Assembly: GCF_901000735.1 (NCBI RefSeq)
Contig: NC_081547.1
Location: forward strand, 16,724,217 to 16,788,216
Length of the DNA stretch: 64,000 bases
Source: Corylus avellana
Lineage: Eukaryota; Streptophyta; Magnoliopsida; Fagales; Betulaceae
Direction: 5' to 3'
In this document: positions 23,000 through 34,386 of the stretch, piece after piece
Position numbering within the stretch: position 1 is the stretch's first letter
Layout of the letters: each line of letters begins with the position of its first letter
Made by a program: the position numbers and the translations under genes
Notes under the pieces: generated by a model
Databases searched by the model: none
Seen by the model: the letters and a program-made list of their open reading frames with translations, nothing else
What the model was told of the DNA's origin: nothing

Positions 23000-24288
23000 T
23001 GATAAGTGCCAAATATTGCATATTTAGACCCCTTTATTTACATTAGTTAATCCTTTAGTTGTGTCGTTATTTAATATTTTGTGCTAGTTTTGTGTTTTTA
23101 GTATTTTGTAGGTCGTTGAAGAAAAACTACAGCTTTAAAGGGAAAAATGCGAAGTTTGGAAGAAAGCATACTTTGAGAAGACCTAGATGATATGGTTAAG
23201 TTTAACCAAATCCAAGAAATGGGTAAATCGGATTAAGGATAAGATTGGATAAAATTTCGAATTGGATTCAAATTCAGATTCTACACGTCTCAGTATTTTG
23301 ACCATAACTTTTCGTTCACATATCCGATTGAGGTGATTCAAGTGGCGTTGGAAAGCTAACCCAAAATAATACAATTCATTGTGAAATAGGATTTTCCTAA
23401 TTCGGACGTTTACTATTCCAAAATCGTCCCGTAATTAAATGGTACAAACCTGGACGAATTGTATCCGATTTCAACTTGTAAAACCCTAAGTTTTAGGTCT
23501 ATAAATAGGGAATTATCAGATTAGTTGAGGGGGCTACGAATTTGAAGATTGCAGAGGAGAAAGAAGAGAGTTTAAGGTTTTCCTAACTTTTGAATCTCTA
23601 CTTTGTGATTCTTATTTGTAAGTACTCAATTTTACATTATGAATTCAATCAATTTTGTTTTGTCTTTCAATAACATGAGAGGCTAAACCTTCAACTAAGG
23701 TTGAAGATGAAGCCTCACTTATGATTAGCAATTTTGTTTCATGTATGTAATATTTCCCAATTTAATGGTTTAATTGCTCTATTGTTTTACTTCTAATCAA
23801 TTGGATTGAATAACTCTTGGATATCTTTTGTGATTCAAGGATACACTTGATGATTTAAGATTATTCAATATAATTGATTGCTTGGTTTTCTTTGTTAAAA
23901 ATTGGATTTCCCCTGTGATTTATTCTCTGGATACAATTGATGTTTTGATAAAGATTTGATATTTTCTTGTGATTTACGGATACAGTTAATGATTTGATCG
24001 AATATTGGATTTCTTTTGTGATTTGGGTTATGAATGGATACATGGGATCTTTTGATTAATTCTTTGAAGCAATAGTAAAACAAACTTAAGATTTATATGT
24101 GAGAACTTTGGGAAATATTATAGATCATGAAATTATGTTGTTATGAATTTGTGAGTGTGGATTCTGAAACTTTAGTGTTTCGTCATAAGATTTCAATCAC
24201 TTTAAATTGCTCATGCTTTTGTTTTTTTTCATTCAAACAGAAAAATCTCTCAAAAATTTGGAACTAGATTAGGATTTAATTAATTTAG
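23000..24288 (+). mobile_element. Foreign LTR nested in gypsy A gag, running into gap 3
   Basis: Abruptly after ACAACCACCC of gag, TGATAAGTGCCAAATATTGC starts a different AT-rich sequence with LTR character: TATA box CTATAAATAGG near 23499, then a leader. From about 23815 to 24060 there are about four imperfect repeats of a unit with TTTTGTGATT and GGATACA.TTGATGATTTGA. It is not the Athila-like LTR of this window; the family is unidentified. Any internal part of it is lost in the gap. Confidence 0.65.
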
Positions 24289-24388
24289 NNNNNNNNNNNN
24301 NNNNNNNNNNNNNNNNNNNNNNNNNNNNNNNNNNNNNNNNNNNNNNNNNNNNNNNNNNNNNNNNNNNNNNNNNNNNNNNNNNNNNNNN
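24289..24388. other. Assembly gap (100 N)
   Basis: Hides the rest of the nested LTR and the gag tail, protease and N-terminal RT of gypsy A; sequence resumes in mid-RT, at the point matching 37691 of gypsy B. Confidence 0.98.
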
Positions 24389-25732
24389 AGGATGCTATTT
24401 GGTTTATGTAATGCCCCTGCTACATTCCATAGATGCATGATGAGTATCTTTTCAGATATGGTAGAGAAAACCATTGAGGTCTTTATGGATGACTTGAGTG
24501 TTTTTGGGTGTAGTTTTGATGAATGTCTACACCATTTGAAAAACGTTCTAAAGCGGTGTGAAGAATGCAACCTAGTGCTCAATTGGAAAAAATGCCACTT
24601 CATGGTTCAACAAGGCATTGTATTGGGTCATACTATTTCAAGCAAGGGCATAGAAGTGGATAAGGCCAAGATAGAAATCATCTCCAAACTTCCCCCACCT
24701 CTGACAGTCAAGGGGGTAAGGAGTTTTCTTGGACATGCCGGATTCTATAGAAGGTTTATCAAGGATTTCTCCAAGATCTCTAGACCCCTCTGTGCATTGC
24801 TTGGGAAGGAAGCCAAGTTTGACTGGACCAAAGAATGCATGACGGCCTTCAACAAGCTAAAAATGCTGCTCACCTCTGCGCCAATTATGAGAGCATCTGA
24901 ATGGAGCTTACCCTTTAAGCTCATGTGTGACGCCAGTGACTTTGCCGTGGGAGCCGTTTTGGGTCAAAGGATCAATAAGGTACCTCATGCCATTTGTTAT
25001 GCCTCTAGAACATTAAATGATGCCCAGCTGAATTATTCTACTACTGTGAAAGAATTATTAGCTGTCATATTTGCTTTGGAGAAGTTCAGGTCATACCTAA
25101 TTGGCTCTAAGATTATTATATTCACTGAGCATGCTGCGTTGAGATATTTGTTTACCAAGAAAGATGCCAAACCAAGACTGATCAGGTGGGTATTACTACT
25201 ACAAGAATTTGACCTTGAGATTAGAGATAAGAAGGGCAGTGAAAATGTGGTGGCAGATCACTTATCCAGATTACTCCATGAGGAGGAAGGAGATGAGCTC
25301 CCACTAAATGAAAATTTCCCAGATGAGCAGTTGTTCGTAGTTGATATCCAACTCCCATGGTATGCAAATATAGTGAATTACATCACTGCCAAGGTCTTTC
25401 CCCCAGATATGTCTAGCCAAGAAAAGAAGAGATTGATATCGATATCTCGACAATACCATTGGGACAACCCCTATTTATTCAAATTTTGCCCTGATCAAAT
25501 CATTAGAAGATGTGTCCTAGAAAATGAGCACTTGAGTATTTTGCAGCACTGTCACCAGTTTGCTTGTGGTGGACACTTTGGGGCAAAAAGAACAGCACTT
25601 AAGGTATTACAGTCTGGTTTTTATTGGCCCAATATGTTTAAAGACGCTTTCTTGTTTTGCAACTCTTGTGATAAATGTCAACGGACAGGTAACATCTCTT
25701 CTAGAAATCAAATGCCATTACAAAATATTTAG
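24389..25732 (+). pseudogene. pol: pol of gypsy A, part 1: RT (C-terminal part), RNase H, integrase zinc domain
   Basis: Starts inside RT with [20 protein letters not shown] and the catalytic FMDDLSVFG. The connection follows, then RNase H ([28 protein letters not shown]) and the integrase HHCC zinc-binding segment ([15 protein letters not shown]...CNSCDKCQR). The third RNase H acidic position reads [10 protein letters not shown] instead of [10 protein letters not shown] (Asp to Glu). The frame stops at TAG 25730-25732 where gypsy B has CAG (Gln). The N-terminal half is in the gap. Confidence 0.9.
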
Positions 25733-26671
25733 GTTGTAGAACTCTTCGATGTGTGGGGTCTTGACTTCATGGGACCATTCCCTCATTCATTTGGCTATTC
25801 ATATATTCTTGTGGGTGTGGATTATGTGTCTAAATGGGTCGAGGCTGTCCCCTCAAGGACTAATGATCACAAAGTGGTTGTGAAGTTTTTGCAGGAAAAC
25901 ATTTTTGCTAGATTTGGAACACCCAGGGCAATCATTAGTGACGGGGGAAGTCACTTTAACAACTATGCTTTTACTTCTGTGATGAAGAAATATGGCATCA
26001 CTCATAAGGTTGGCACTCCATATCATCCTCAAACCAGTGGCCAAGTAGAGATCAGCAACAGAGAAATCAAAGGCATCCTTGAAAGGACAGTCAACCCCAA
26101 TAGGAAGGATTGGTCACTACGCTTGAACGATGCACTATGGGCTTACAGGACTGCTTACAAGACACCTATCGGTATGTCTCCATATCGATTGGTCTTTGGG
26201 AAAGCATGCCATCTACCAGTGGAATTGGAACACAAAGCATATTGGGCCATCAAGAAGTTTAACTTCGATATGAAGCAAGCTAGCGACACAAGGAAGCTCC
26301 AACTAAATGAATTTGAGGAATTAAGGCGTGATGCATATGAGAATGCCAAACTCTACAAGGACAGAACCAAAGCATACCATGACAAACAACTGATCAGGAA
26401 GGAGTTTCAAGTAGGACAGAAGGTTTTGATCTATAATTCAAGATTGAAACTCTTCCCTGGAAAGCTTAAATCAAGATGGTCTGGGCCCTACATTGTTACC
26501 CCAGTATTCCCTCATGGAGCCTTGGAAATTCACGACCCTCAAACCGACCAATCATTCAAGGTCAATGGACACAGAGTCAAGCCATATCTTGAAGTAAATT
26601 TAGTACCAAGAGATGAAGATTTGGCACTCCACTCCATCCAAAATGGAGCATCCACTTCTAGACCACATTGA
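25733..26671 (+). pseudogene. pol: pol of gypsy A, part 2: integrase core and C-terminus
   Basis: Same frame as the previous part, after the single TAG. Integrase core acidic residues are visible in GLDFMGPF and [10 protein letters not shown], and the glutamate region in [20 protein letters not shown]. The C-terminal GPY/F-like segment ([20 protein letters not shown]) follows. It ends [12 protein letters not shown]. No chromodomain, consistent with the Athila/Tat branch. Confidence 0.9.
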
Positions 26672-28339
26672 GAGAGGACCACAGTCTGGCTGAAGACGTA
26701 AAACTTAACGCTCATGGGAGGCACCCTATAGCATATCCTTTTATTTTTTGTTGTTGTTTAAGTTATATTTTGTTGTGTTTTCATTTGTGTTTAGTATTTT
26801 AGGTGTTTTTGGTATTTTGTCATTTCTTTTCCATTCTGTTACTGCGATCGATCGCACCACACATGCGATCGAGCGCAGGTCTCCATCTGTGAGGCTGCCG
26901 CACTCTGATAGTGCGATCGAGCGCACCTGGCAGCATCTCCTAGTTATTTTTGTTTTCATTCATTTTAGTGTTGATGCTTTTCACTTGTTTGTGTGTTTGA
27001 TTATTTTGCAGGGGCAAGTGTGCTTCAATTCAAGTTTGGGGTGTGCTACGAGCCATGCTTTCCACGACTATGTCCACCATCTCCTGGGTACATTCTTTCC
27101 TTAATCTAGACACATTGGGGACAATGTGTCATTTAAGTTTGGGGGTATGGGCACACATGTTCACACACTTTGTCCCAATTTCATGTTGTTTGTGTGTTGT
27201 ATAAAAAAAAAATATATATATATATATATCTTTATGCATGTTCTTGTTGCTCAAAAATTTTAGGTTGATCTAGGAAGAATTGAGGCTTGAATTCATCAGT
27301 GAGCTTAAAGTTTTGAACACATGATCTGATGAGTGAATCTATTAGTTTGGTTACTTGCTTAAGCCAGTTGAAAAATCACATGTTTGATCTGATCACACAA
27401 GCACATTAGCACGTAATTTGTGAGGAATGACATAAGGTCTAATGTGTGTGTTTTTGCATCTTGGATGAAATTGGATGAACTATTAGATGACGCTTGGCAT
27501 ATATATTGAAAAAAAAAAAAGAAAAAAAGAAAAGAAAAAAAGAAGTGAAATAAATGATCATTGATGGCTTTTCACTGAGTAACTGGACCTCTTGTTTCAA
27601 AGCACTGAGTGTTCACGTCAAAAGGTGAAAAATTTGGATTTGATCATTGTCATGGTTAGTTGGTTTTGTAGCCTTTTTGACTCGAGTTAGTAGGTCCTTA
27701 GGGGTGTCTCTACACCTAATGCCCTAAAACCACCTGGTTTGGGAGCCATTGACTTAACACTCGTTACAAGGGTCAATTAGAAAGCTTAAGAGAACCAACA
27801 TTGCACAACCTGACCAAAAAAAGAAAAAAGAAAACAGAAAAAAAAAAGAGAGAGAAGAAATATGCCTTGTGTCATTCTAATAGGAATTTCAGTAAATTTT
27901 GAGATTTGGAAACATTTACATATTGGAAAGATTTGGAAGCCTCATAATTTTGTGCTAATTCACTTTACACTGTTTTCAAACTTGTGATATTTTAGCATGT
28001 CCTTTGTAAGTAATTGCACTTTGAGATTCCAATTCATTATGAAGATGGAGTTCATCTTTTTAAGCTTGCTAATGAATAAAAATCATGATCTTGAAGTGAT
28101 GATTTAATTTTTGGGATGACATGAACTGTGCATGATGTTTGTGGGTAACATTTCTGGAAAACCCTCACGAGACTTCACTCGTCCACTAGGGAATTCCTAG
28201 TTGTTTAAAAGGCTTGTTGCATATGCTAAATGCAATCGTACATCCCACGAAAGATGGATTTATCTATTGTTTTCTGTTTTTCCATTCCTGTTTTTGTTTT
28301 GTATTGCTAAGGGACTAGCAATATGTAAGTTTGGGGGTG
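26672..28339 (+). other. 3' non-coding region of gypsy A
   Basis: About 1.7 kb without supported coding. It holds a palindrome block (26842-26925), two internal G-rich tracts resembling the polypurine tract (27026-27036, 27135-27146), purine and TA microsatellites, and the true polypurine tract (TAAGTTTGGGGGTG, 28326-28339) against the LTR. Confidence 0.75.
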
Positions 28340-29701
28340 TGATAAGCGCCAAAATATTCATATTTTCAGCCCTTATCTTACATGTTTTAATCCTTTGGTT
28401 TTGGTTAATTAGGTCATTTTACTTCCTTTTTGTGTTTTTGATGTTTTTACAGGCTTTTGGAAGAAAGTAAAATAAAACTGGGTGATTTGGGCTCAAAAAG
28501 AGAATATGGGAAAATTGGAGCTCCCTGGTACTGCGATCAATCGCAAGGTACCTGTGATCGAGCGCAATACCAGAGGAGATGCTGCACGAGCCAGGCCAGG
28601 AGCGATCGAGCGTAGGCGAAAGAGGCATCGATCGCAGACGTGCGATCGAGCGCACACGGGCTGCGATCGAGCACACCCGTGCGCAGGAGGCATTCCAAGT
28701 GGCGGCTACAATGTCCCTATTTCGATATTAGGGTTTTTCAAACTCCAAATTGTAATAGGACTGAAACCCTGCGAAAACCCTAGGGTTTACTACTTTTTCA
28801 AGGACTTCTAAAGCCTATAAATAGACTCCTAAGCCTGTAGAATAGGTAGGCTGGGAGAAGGGAGAAGAATAGGAGCTCTCAAGTCAAGTCTCGGGTTTAT
28901 TCTTTCTTTTCTTTTCTTTTCCTTTATGAAGATGTTTAATATCAACTCTATGTGTAGCTAACTTATTTAGTAGGGCTAGATTGAAGCCCTAGTTATGTTA
29001 AATTAATATTTCAATATTGGCGCCTTGTGATGATCATGTTGTGCTATTTAACTTGATTAATACCTGCTTGCATGAATTCCTCATATGTGTATGCCTGATC
29101 AACATGTGCATGTGGTATGGACTTGTTAGTTAGATCAATTTGGATGGCCGAGTCCTGGGTTTAACTTAAGTAACAAAAGAATCCACACCGCGATTCTTGG
29201 GTTAATCAACATAGGGAACTAGGAGTATGTATCCATGCCCTAGGCCTTGTGTGTTTGTCGATTTCCATAGAACATATGCTTTTCTAAAGAACAACTTAGT
29301 ATAGACATGCTAAATCCTTTAGGAAAGAAAAGAATTAGAGCATGGACCAAGTGGCTAATTCGTTGCTTAGGGAAATCAATAGCTTAAGGCGTTAGAGTTT
29401 AACCCTTAGGTTGGCAAACATTAAATATGCATAACTTGATCAAAGCATTAGCATATTGAAATACTAGTTTAATATAATTAGTGGTGGATATCAAAGCCTT
29501 GCCTTTACCCTTTATTATCATCTCATCAATAATCAATCTTAGTTTACTTTTGTTTAAGGAATTTATTTTTAAATATAAATTCAGCAGTCCTCGTGGGAAT
29601 GATCCTGTACTTGCACCATATACTACTCTGTTGACCTTGTGCACTTGCAGGTAAAACGTACAATTATTTACCTATTAATTTAGGTATATTTTTGCACAAC
29701 A
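28340..29701 (+). repeat. 3' LTR of gypsy A
   Basis: 1,362 bp, same length as the 5' LTR and nearly identical. TGATAAGCGCC...GCACAACA. Palindrome block 28531-28680. Followed by ATAAT (29702-29706). Confidence 0.92.
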
Positions 29702-29774
29702 ATAATATGCGCCATGATCTAGGAATTGGAATGAATAATGAATTCTGGGAAGACACAATTGTTAAGGGGGGTAC

Positions 29775-30155
29775 TTAAGTAAGATAAAGTCCTAATTTTA
29801 CAGTTGAAATACTAATCTCGTCAATAGAGAATGGATAAAGTAAATCAATGAAAGGCATTCCAAGAATTACTCTTTCAGTCAAATTTTTAACAAGAACAGC
29901 AAAGATATGAAAACGAACATTATTCTGGCAAACATGAACGTTATTTAATGCATGTTTGATATGCAACTTGTTTCCACTGGCAGAATTCAATTTCTCAGTG
30001 GATCTTTGAAAATATTTGTTAGGAATAAATCCTTCTTGAATGCAATTTAAATCAGAACCAGAATCAATCAAAGCAATAATATCAAAAGCATAATCATGAG
30101 AAATAGTAATATGAATTTTTGAATACCATTTGGGAGGAACAATTCTATTAATCAT
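29775..30155 (-). pseudogene. Pararetrovirus copy A: aspartic protease region
   Basis: The frame carries the retropepsin signature LIDSGSDLNC and, about 60 residues on, VILGMPFI. Such a protease matures the viral polyprotein. Compared with copy B (43003-43893) this copy lacks about 130 bases just after the ILGMPFI part and about 280 bases upstream. Reverse transcriptase should follow, but after about 70 non-homologous bases the gypsy insertion begins. Confidence 0.8.
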
Positions 30156-30225
30156 ACTGACAACCTTAACTTCATCAGAAAGGGGCTTATAGCTGGACTC
30201 AGCTTCATCTTCATGCTCAGCTTTG

Positions 30226-31194
30226 TTATTCTTCTTTTAATTCAGGGTTTCCAATTTTTGAAATCAAAGTAAGAAGTAAATCTTCTTGTTCTTCTGATTT
30301 GGTCAGAATCGAACAAGTTTTTGCATTGCAGCAAGATTCAGCACAACCAAATTTAAAACAATTTCCAGAAATCTTAGAAGCAGAGTGATAATCAGAATCA
30401 AAGGAGGATAGAAAATCATTATCAGAAGAATAATCAGAAAAATCATTGTTTTGAAATATTCTAAAATATTTGTCTTTACTGTTTTCATCAATGTCTAAAG
30501 CATTAATCTCTTGTTTAATCTTTTTGGGAGGTTTTGGGCACTTATTAGCATATTGTCCCGTTTCTCCGCAATTGAAACATTTATCTTTTGAAAAATATTT
30601 TTCAAATTTGGAATCTTTATTCTTTTTAGGATTTTTAGAAAAATTCTTATTAGGTCTGTTAAATTTTCTTTTCTTATGACTATTGTAGTATGGAGGGGGT
30701 GATTTCATGAAAATCTTGCCAGATTTCTTCCTATGCTTACGAGAAGGAGCAATAGGAGGCAATCCGAACTGTTCACAGAAATTTCCCATTTCATACTTAG
30801 CTTTCTTGGCATTCTTTAATTGTTGTCTGATCATCTTCTGATCAATACACATTTTAATACCAAGTTTCTTGACAGTAGAGAATAAATCTCCATAAGTCAA
30901 GTTTTCATAATCAATAAGACCAGTATCAGAATTAATCAATTCATCTTTAACTTTGTGAGCAAATAATGAAGGCAATCCATCAGTAAACTTTTCTTTCCAA
31001 TAAGGTTTTTGACTGTCAGGTCTCACCATAACTCGAGAAAGAAAAACATCTTGATACCATCTATAGTCAGACATAGTAGGGCATCGAAGATTGTTCAAAT
31101 AATCAGAAATACGAGAAGTAATATTAGAAGGAGTACCAACAAAATGTTTGATAATTGTATAGATTAAAGTATTGACGCCATCAGGTTCACCCAT
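30226..31194 (-). pseudogene. Pararetrovirus copy A: coat protein region
   Basis: Capsid domain (DYRWYQDVFLSRVMVRPDSQ, LPSLFAHKVKDELI), a Lys/Asn-rich basic stretch, and a zinc knuckle. The knuckle reads CFNCGETGQYANKC, with Gln replacing the His of CX2CX4HX4C; copy B has His there. A stretch of acidic and serine residues follows. The N-terminal part is disrupted by a small inversion and a deletion. Confidence 0.85.
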
Positions 31195-31291
31195 ACCAAT
31201 GTGTTCATTAAAAATGGGTAAGCTTTCTTCATTACACTTTACTGCTGTCCTGATCTGGTTTCTTCTTAGTTCAGTGAGATGGAATAAGATG

Positions 31292-31402
31292 AATCATGCG
31301 AATGGAATATTGATGGTTTGTCTGAGCAAGAACTGCTTAATAAGATGAATCATATGTCTATGGTTGCTAATGCCTATCGTACTAATCACAATAAAAGCCA
31401 AG
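31292..31402. other. Micro-inversion in copy A coat region
   Basis: About 110 bases here (GCGAATGGAATATTGATGG to AAAGCCAAGCTGA) are the reverse complement of about 45029-45140 in copy B. The rest of the surrounding sequence is collinear except for missing blocks on both sides. Confidence 0.85.
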
Positions 31403-31512
31403 CTGAGATTGGAGAAATCTTTCTTCAAATTGTAAATCAGGAGGAGTAGGTTTTGGGTGAAAATTCTTTGTAGGATTGAAAGATCTGGACCCGTCAAAGA
31501 TCCTTTGGAGTT

Positions 31513-32756
31513 TCAGCTCCAAGTCAATCTTGCCAAAGTCTTGTTCAAGAATTTTAATATCAGAATCAGTAGAATCAAGAGAAATTTCAGAATCAGAAGA
31601 AGAAGTTTTTTAGAGATCGCAAAATTCTGTCCAGAAGTACTGGCATGGGTAGTTTTTAACTCAGTCAGTTCAGAAAGTAATTGGTTCACTTTCTCAAGGT
31701 TCATTTGAGAAGTAGTTTTCAAACCAGAAGATTTCTTTAAATCAGGAAGAGAAATCAGAGGTTTTTCAGTCTTAGAAGGAGTGGAAGAAATTTTTAAATC
31801 ATGAGAGGGAGAAGGAATTTTCTCTTCAATCCAATCCAATTGTTGTCCTATAATATGAAGAGATTGGCTAGCAAAATTATTTTGCTCGATAATTTTCCTA
31901 TCGTTATCAATAGGATCTTTATCATGAGTTTTGAAAGGGGAACATTTAACAATGACTTTATTGCAATCAAGAAGAGTATTTTCAAGAGGGGGATGAGAAG
32001 ATCTGACAATAGATTTATCTTTTTAACAAAATTCTTTTTGACAACATTCAAAACATTATCGACAGGGAAATGTTTTTGAAGATAATCAAAAAATAAAAAA
32101 TGTTTTTGGGACTCAATCATCATCTCAATCCATTTGACTTTAATGAGATTTCGTTCCTTTTCAGAATATTTGGCACGGTAAGCATGCGGCAAATCATGAT
32201 TTTCTTTTGAGTTAAAATCCTTGGACAAAGCTGGCCAATCAATAACAGAAAAGAAATCTTTAATAGGAGCAGTAATAACATTACACTGATGAGGAAGATT
32301 ATTGAGAAGAGGAGCATTAAAATCAGAAGCAGAAGGAGAAACAGATCCACCTTCATCATCTGTTGGGGGATCATTTCTAGTAGAATAAGAAGTAGAGGAA
32401 ACTTGGGAATCGGTAGAAATTCCTTTAAGTTTTAAATCAGGGTTAACAGCAGGATAAAGAGGAGGGTTAAGACTTTCATCCACATCCTTATCACGACGTC
32501 GGAGCCCTTCTATGGTTGTGGAACCAGCAAAAGAATTCCTTCGTTCGTTAACCAAAAGAGGTCTTTCAATTCTGCTTGAAAGTCCTAAATCAGAAAAATT
32601 GATTTTAACAGATCCATCCAGATATTGTTGGATGTAATCAAGATTAGAGGCATCATTCACTACTCGAGAAGGTTTTGTAACATTTTCCAAAAGCCATTCG
32701 TTGGGGAGGTCAATCTCATCCCATCGAATCATTTTTCGGAGTTTTAATAATAGCAT
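31513..32756 (-). pseudogene. Pararetrovirus copy A: polyprotein segment between movement and coat proteins
   Basis: Starts IRWDEIDLPNEWLLENV, a segment typical of caulimovirid polyproteins after the movement domain. A variable serine-rich stretch and WPALSKDFNS...YSEKERNLIKVKWIEMM follow. The frame shifts near 32020 and again at a T-run near 31610 (also present in copy B, so it predates the duplication). The stretch around LDWIEEKI and LEKVNQLLSELTEL looks coiled-coil, as in virion-associated proteins. Not separable into finished proteins. Confidence 0.75.
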
Positions 32757-32799
32757 TCTAAGTAGAACTTTGAATTAACAAAGTAGATTCACCTAGATT

Positions 32800-33459
32800 C
32801 TAGATCACAGCTTGTGGATCTAGATTTGTTTTCATCAATTTATAATAAATACGGTAGATGATAGCAAGGGGTTTGCTACCTTCTTCTTTATTATAACCAG
32901 AAGTAAGAATATTCAAAGTTAAAGCTTTAAGAATATGAACATCATTCAAAGCAAGAGAAATATTAGGGAAAACATCAAAATGGACAGGGCCATTAAACAG
33001 AGAAGACTGAATCATACCAAGAGTACTGGTACGAAAATCAACAAATCTAGCATCACGCAAACATAACAAAATAGAAGCATTGACACCAAGTCGAGTCAAA
33101 GGCTTGACTGCAACTTGAACAGAACCAATATGCAAAAATTTATAACCTTTAGCAAGAGAATCATTAACAAATTTCTTATTAAAGAAGGTAATAGTTTGGT
33201 TATCACCCGATATAGCAAATGTTTGTTCAATAGTTTTAACAGAATATGAAATCTTAAAAGAAGATTTTAACCATGAAGTAGTATAAACATCTGAAGCAGA
33301 AAGCTTGGGGATGTTCCATTTATCAAATTTAAAATCATTATCACCTTCAACAGAAAATTGTTCAAAATTAACCACGTCAGGTGGTAAGCTAGAACTAGAG
33401 CTAACAGAAGAATTAGATTTCCACATTTTGACACACAAACTACACACAAAATCACTCAC
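32800..33459 (-). CDS. Pararetrovirus copy A: movement protein (30K superfamily)
   Basis: 220 codons open from MSDFVCSLCV. 30K-type movement proteins enlarge plasmodesmata for cell-to-cell spread. Supporting segments are DVYTTSWLKSSF, SLAKGYKFLHIGSVQVAVKP and the family motif LRDARF (residues 134-139), followed by DFRTSTLGMIQSSLFNGPV and SLALNDVHILKALTLNI. A stop after DPQAVI separates it from the polyprotein, which in relatives is often fused, so even this intact frame may be a broken fusion. It begins about 340 bases after the primer binding site, the expected first-ORF position. Confidence 0.85.
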   Translation of the reverse strand: MSDFVCSLCVKMWKSNSSVSSSSSLPPDVVNFEQFSVEGDNDFKFDKWNIPKLSASDVYTTSWLKSSFKISYSVKTIEQTFAISGDNQTITFFNKKFVNDSLAKGYKFLHIGSVQVAVKPLTRLGVNASILLCLRDARFVDFRTSTLGMIQSSLFNGPVHFDVFPNISLALNDVHILKALTLNILTSGYNKEEGSKPLAIIYRIYYKLMKTNLDPQAVI

Positions 33460-33798
33460 TGGGCATCGGCTTACAGAATCTCATCCTAGGTACTCACTCA
33501 CAAGGCAAACTTCCTAAGCATGTCCTTCCTAGACGCAAAACTATCCACACATACCCTTGGCCTAACACACAGTTCCTTCTTCACGCCCTAACACGCCAAC
33601 CCAGGCTTTCAACGAGACTTACAGATACCTCACAAACTGAACTGACGGGGTGGTGGACTACCATTTAACAACTAGGAGCTCTTTACAAAGAAAGGTTGAC
33701 AGGGAGTAAATAAAAAGGTTAACAACAAGTCGAGACTCAGGGAGGTCAAGAGGGAACAGGGTGTACATCAAGGCAGCAAAGAGATCCCAACTCTTATG

Positions 33799-33810
33799 GC
33801 TCTGATACCA
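33799..33810 (-). other. Pararetrovirus primer binding site (initiator tRNA-Met)
   Basis: TGGTATCAGAGC on the minus strand, the standard caulimovirid primer site complementary to initiator tRNA-Met, between the TATA box (34169-34177) and the movement protein start. Confidence 0.88.
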
Positions 33811-34386
33811 ACAATGGAGGGGGAGGAAGCGCAGTATGCAAAATAATGCAGGGAGTAGGGGAAGGGGATAGTTATGCAAAAGAGCATTTAAATCAAAGCA
33901 GTAAAACCAGCCATGAGAGGGTAATGACAATAGTATAATGAAATTAAAGAACTGAAATTAAAATTAGTTGAGAAGCTGAAATCAAAACTTGAAATTAATA
34001 TTGATAAAATATCTTACAAAAGTAAGTGATAGAACTTACAGAAGTAAGTGATAGAAGAAGAGATACAAGAAGAAATCGAAATAAGAAAGCAGGGGAATGG
34101 CTAGAAAGCTTGGGTAGTAAGCTTCACCAGTTATAAGCTTCTGCCTTACAATGGGGAGAGGGGAGCCGTTATATAGGCAAATTACAACAGATAAAACAAA
34201 ATACAATCATGGAACAAATAGTAAAACTAGATTCCGCAGTACTGTGTAGTCTGCGGTCAAAAGTAAACAGTAGAAAGCATGCGCATTGTAGAATCGGTGC
34301 CAATCAGGAACAGTAAAAGTTGTCAATCTGGAACAGTAACTGTCGGCACTGTAGTGTCGGTAGACAAAATATGAACAGTGAGTATG
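33805..34386 (-). repeat. Pararetrovirus copy A, proximal terminal repeat with promoter and leader
   Basis: 582 bp matching 18020-18591. It contains the minus-strand TATA box CCTATATAA (34169-34177) and the ACAGTA repeats. It breaks off abruptly at 34386 (GTGAGTATG), where the distal copy continues AACAGTAATCC. Confidence 0.8.

Larger units (their letters stand above)
20270..29701 (+). mobile_element. Gypsy A: Athila-like Ty3/gypsy LTR retrotransposon, nested in the pararetrovirus
   Basis: Bounded by two 1,362-bp LTRs (20270-21631, 28340-29701) that differ at only a few positions, and by 5-bp ATAAT duplications. Order: LTR, tRNA-Asp primer site, gag, (foreign LTR and gap), RT, RNase H, integrase, long 3' non-coding region, polypurine tract, LTR. 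The near-identical LTRs indicate a recent insertion, yet gag and pol carry stop codons. No env-like ORF is seen. Confidence 0.92.
32761..34386. repeat. 1,626-bp tandem repeat, unit 1
   Basis: AGTAGAACTTTGAATTAAC at 32761 recurs at 34387 and the sequences stay in register with offset 1,626 up to gap 4. I found no differing base in the parts compared. Unit 1 holds the movement protein, primer site, leader and TATA box. Confidence 0.9.

Noticed and set aside
26748..27104. 118-codon ORF downstream of integrase, identical at 40050-40406, as a possible env-like gene
   Set aside because: It lies across the palindrome block and a G-rich tract, has no domain, and identity between copies reflects the 1.6-kb identical tract, not selection on protein.
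18020..34386. Copy A as an ordinary LTR retrotransposon with 0.57-kb LTRs
   Set aside because: A 30K movement protein, caulimovirid gene order, the primer site at the repeat edge and the absence of integrase fit a pararetrovirus with terminal redundancy better; the repeats have no clear TG...CA ends.
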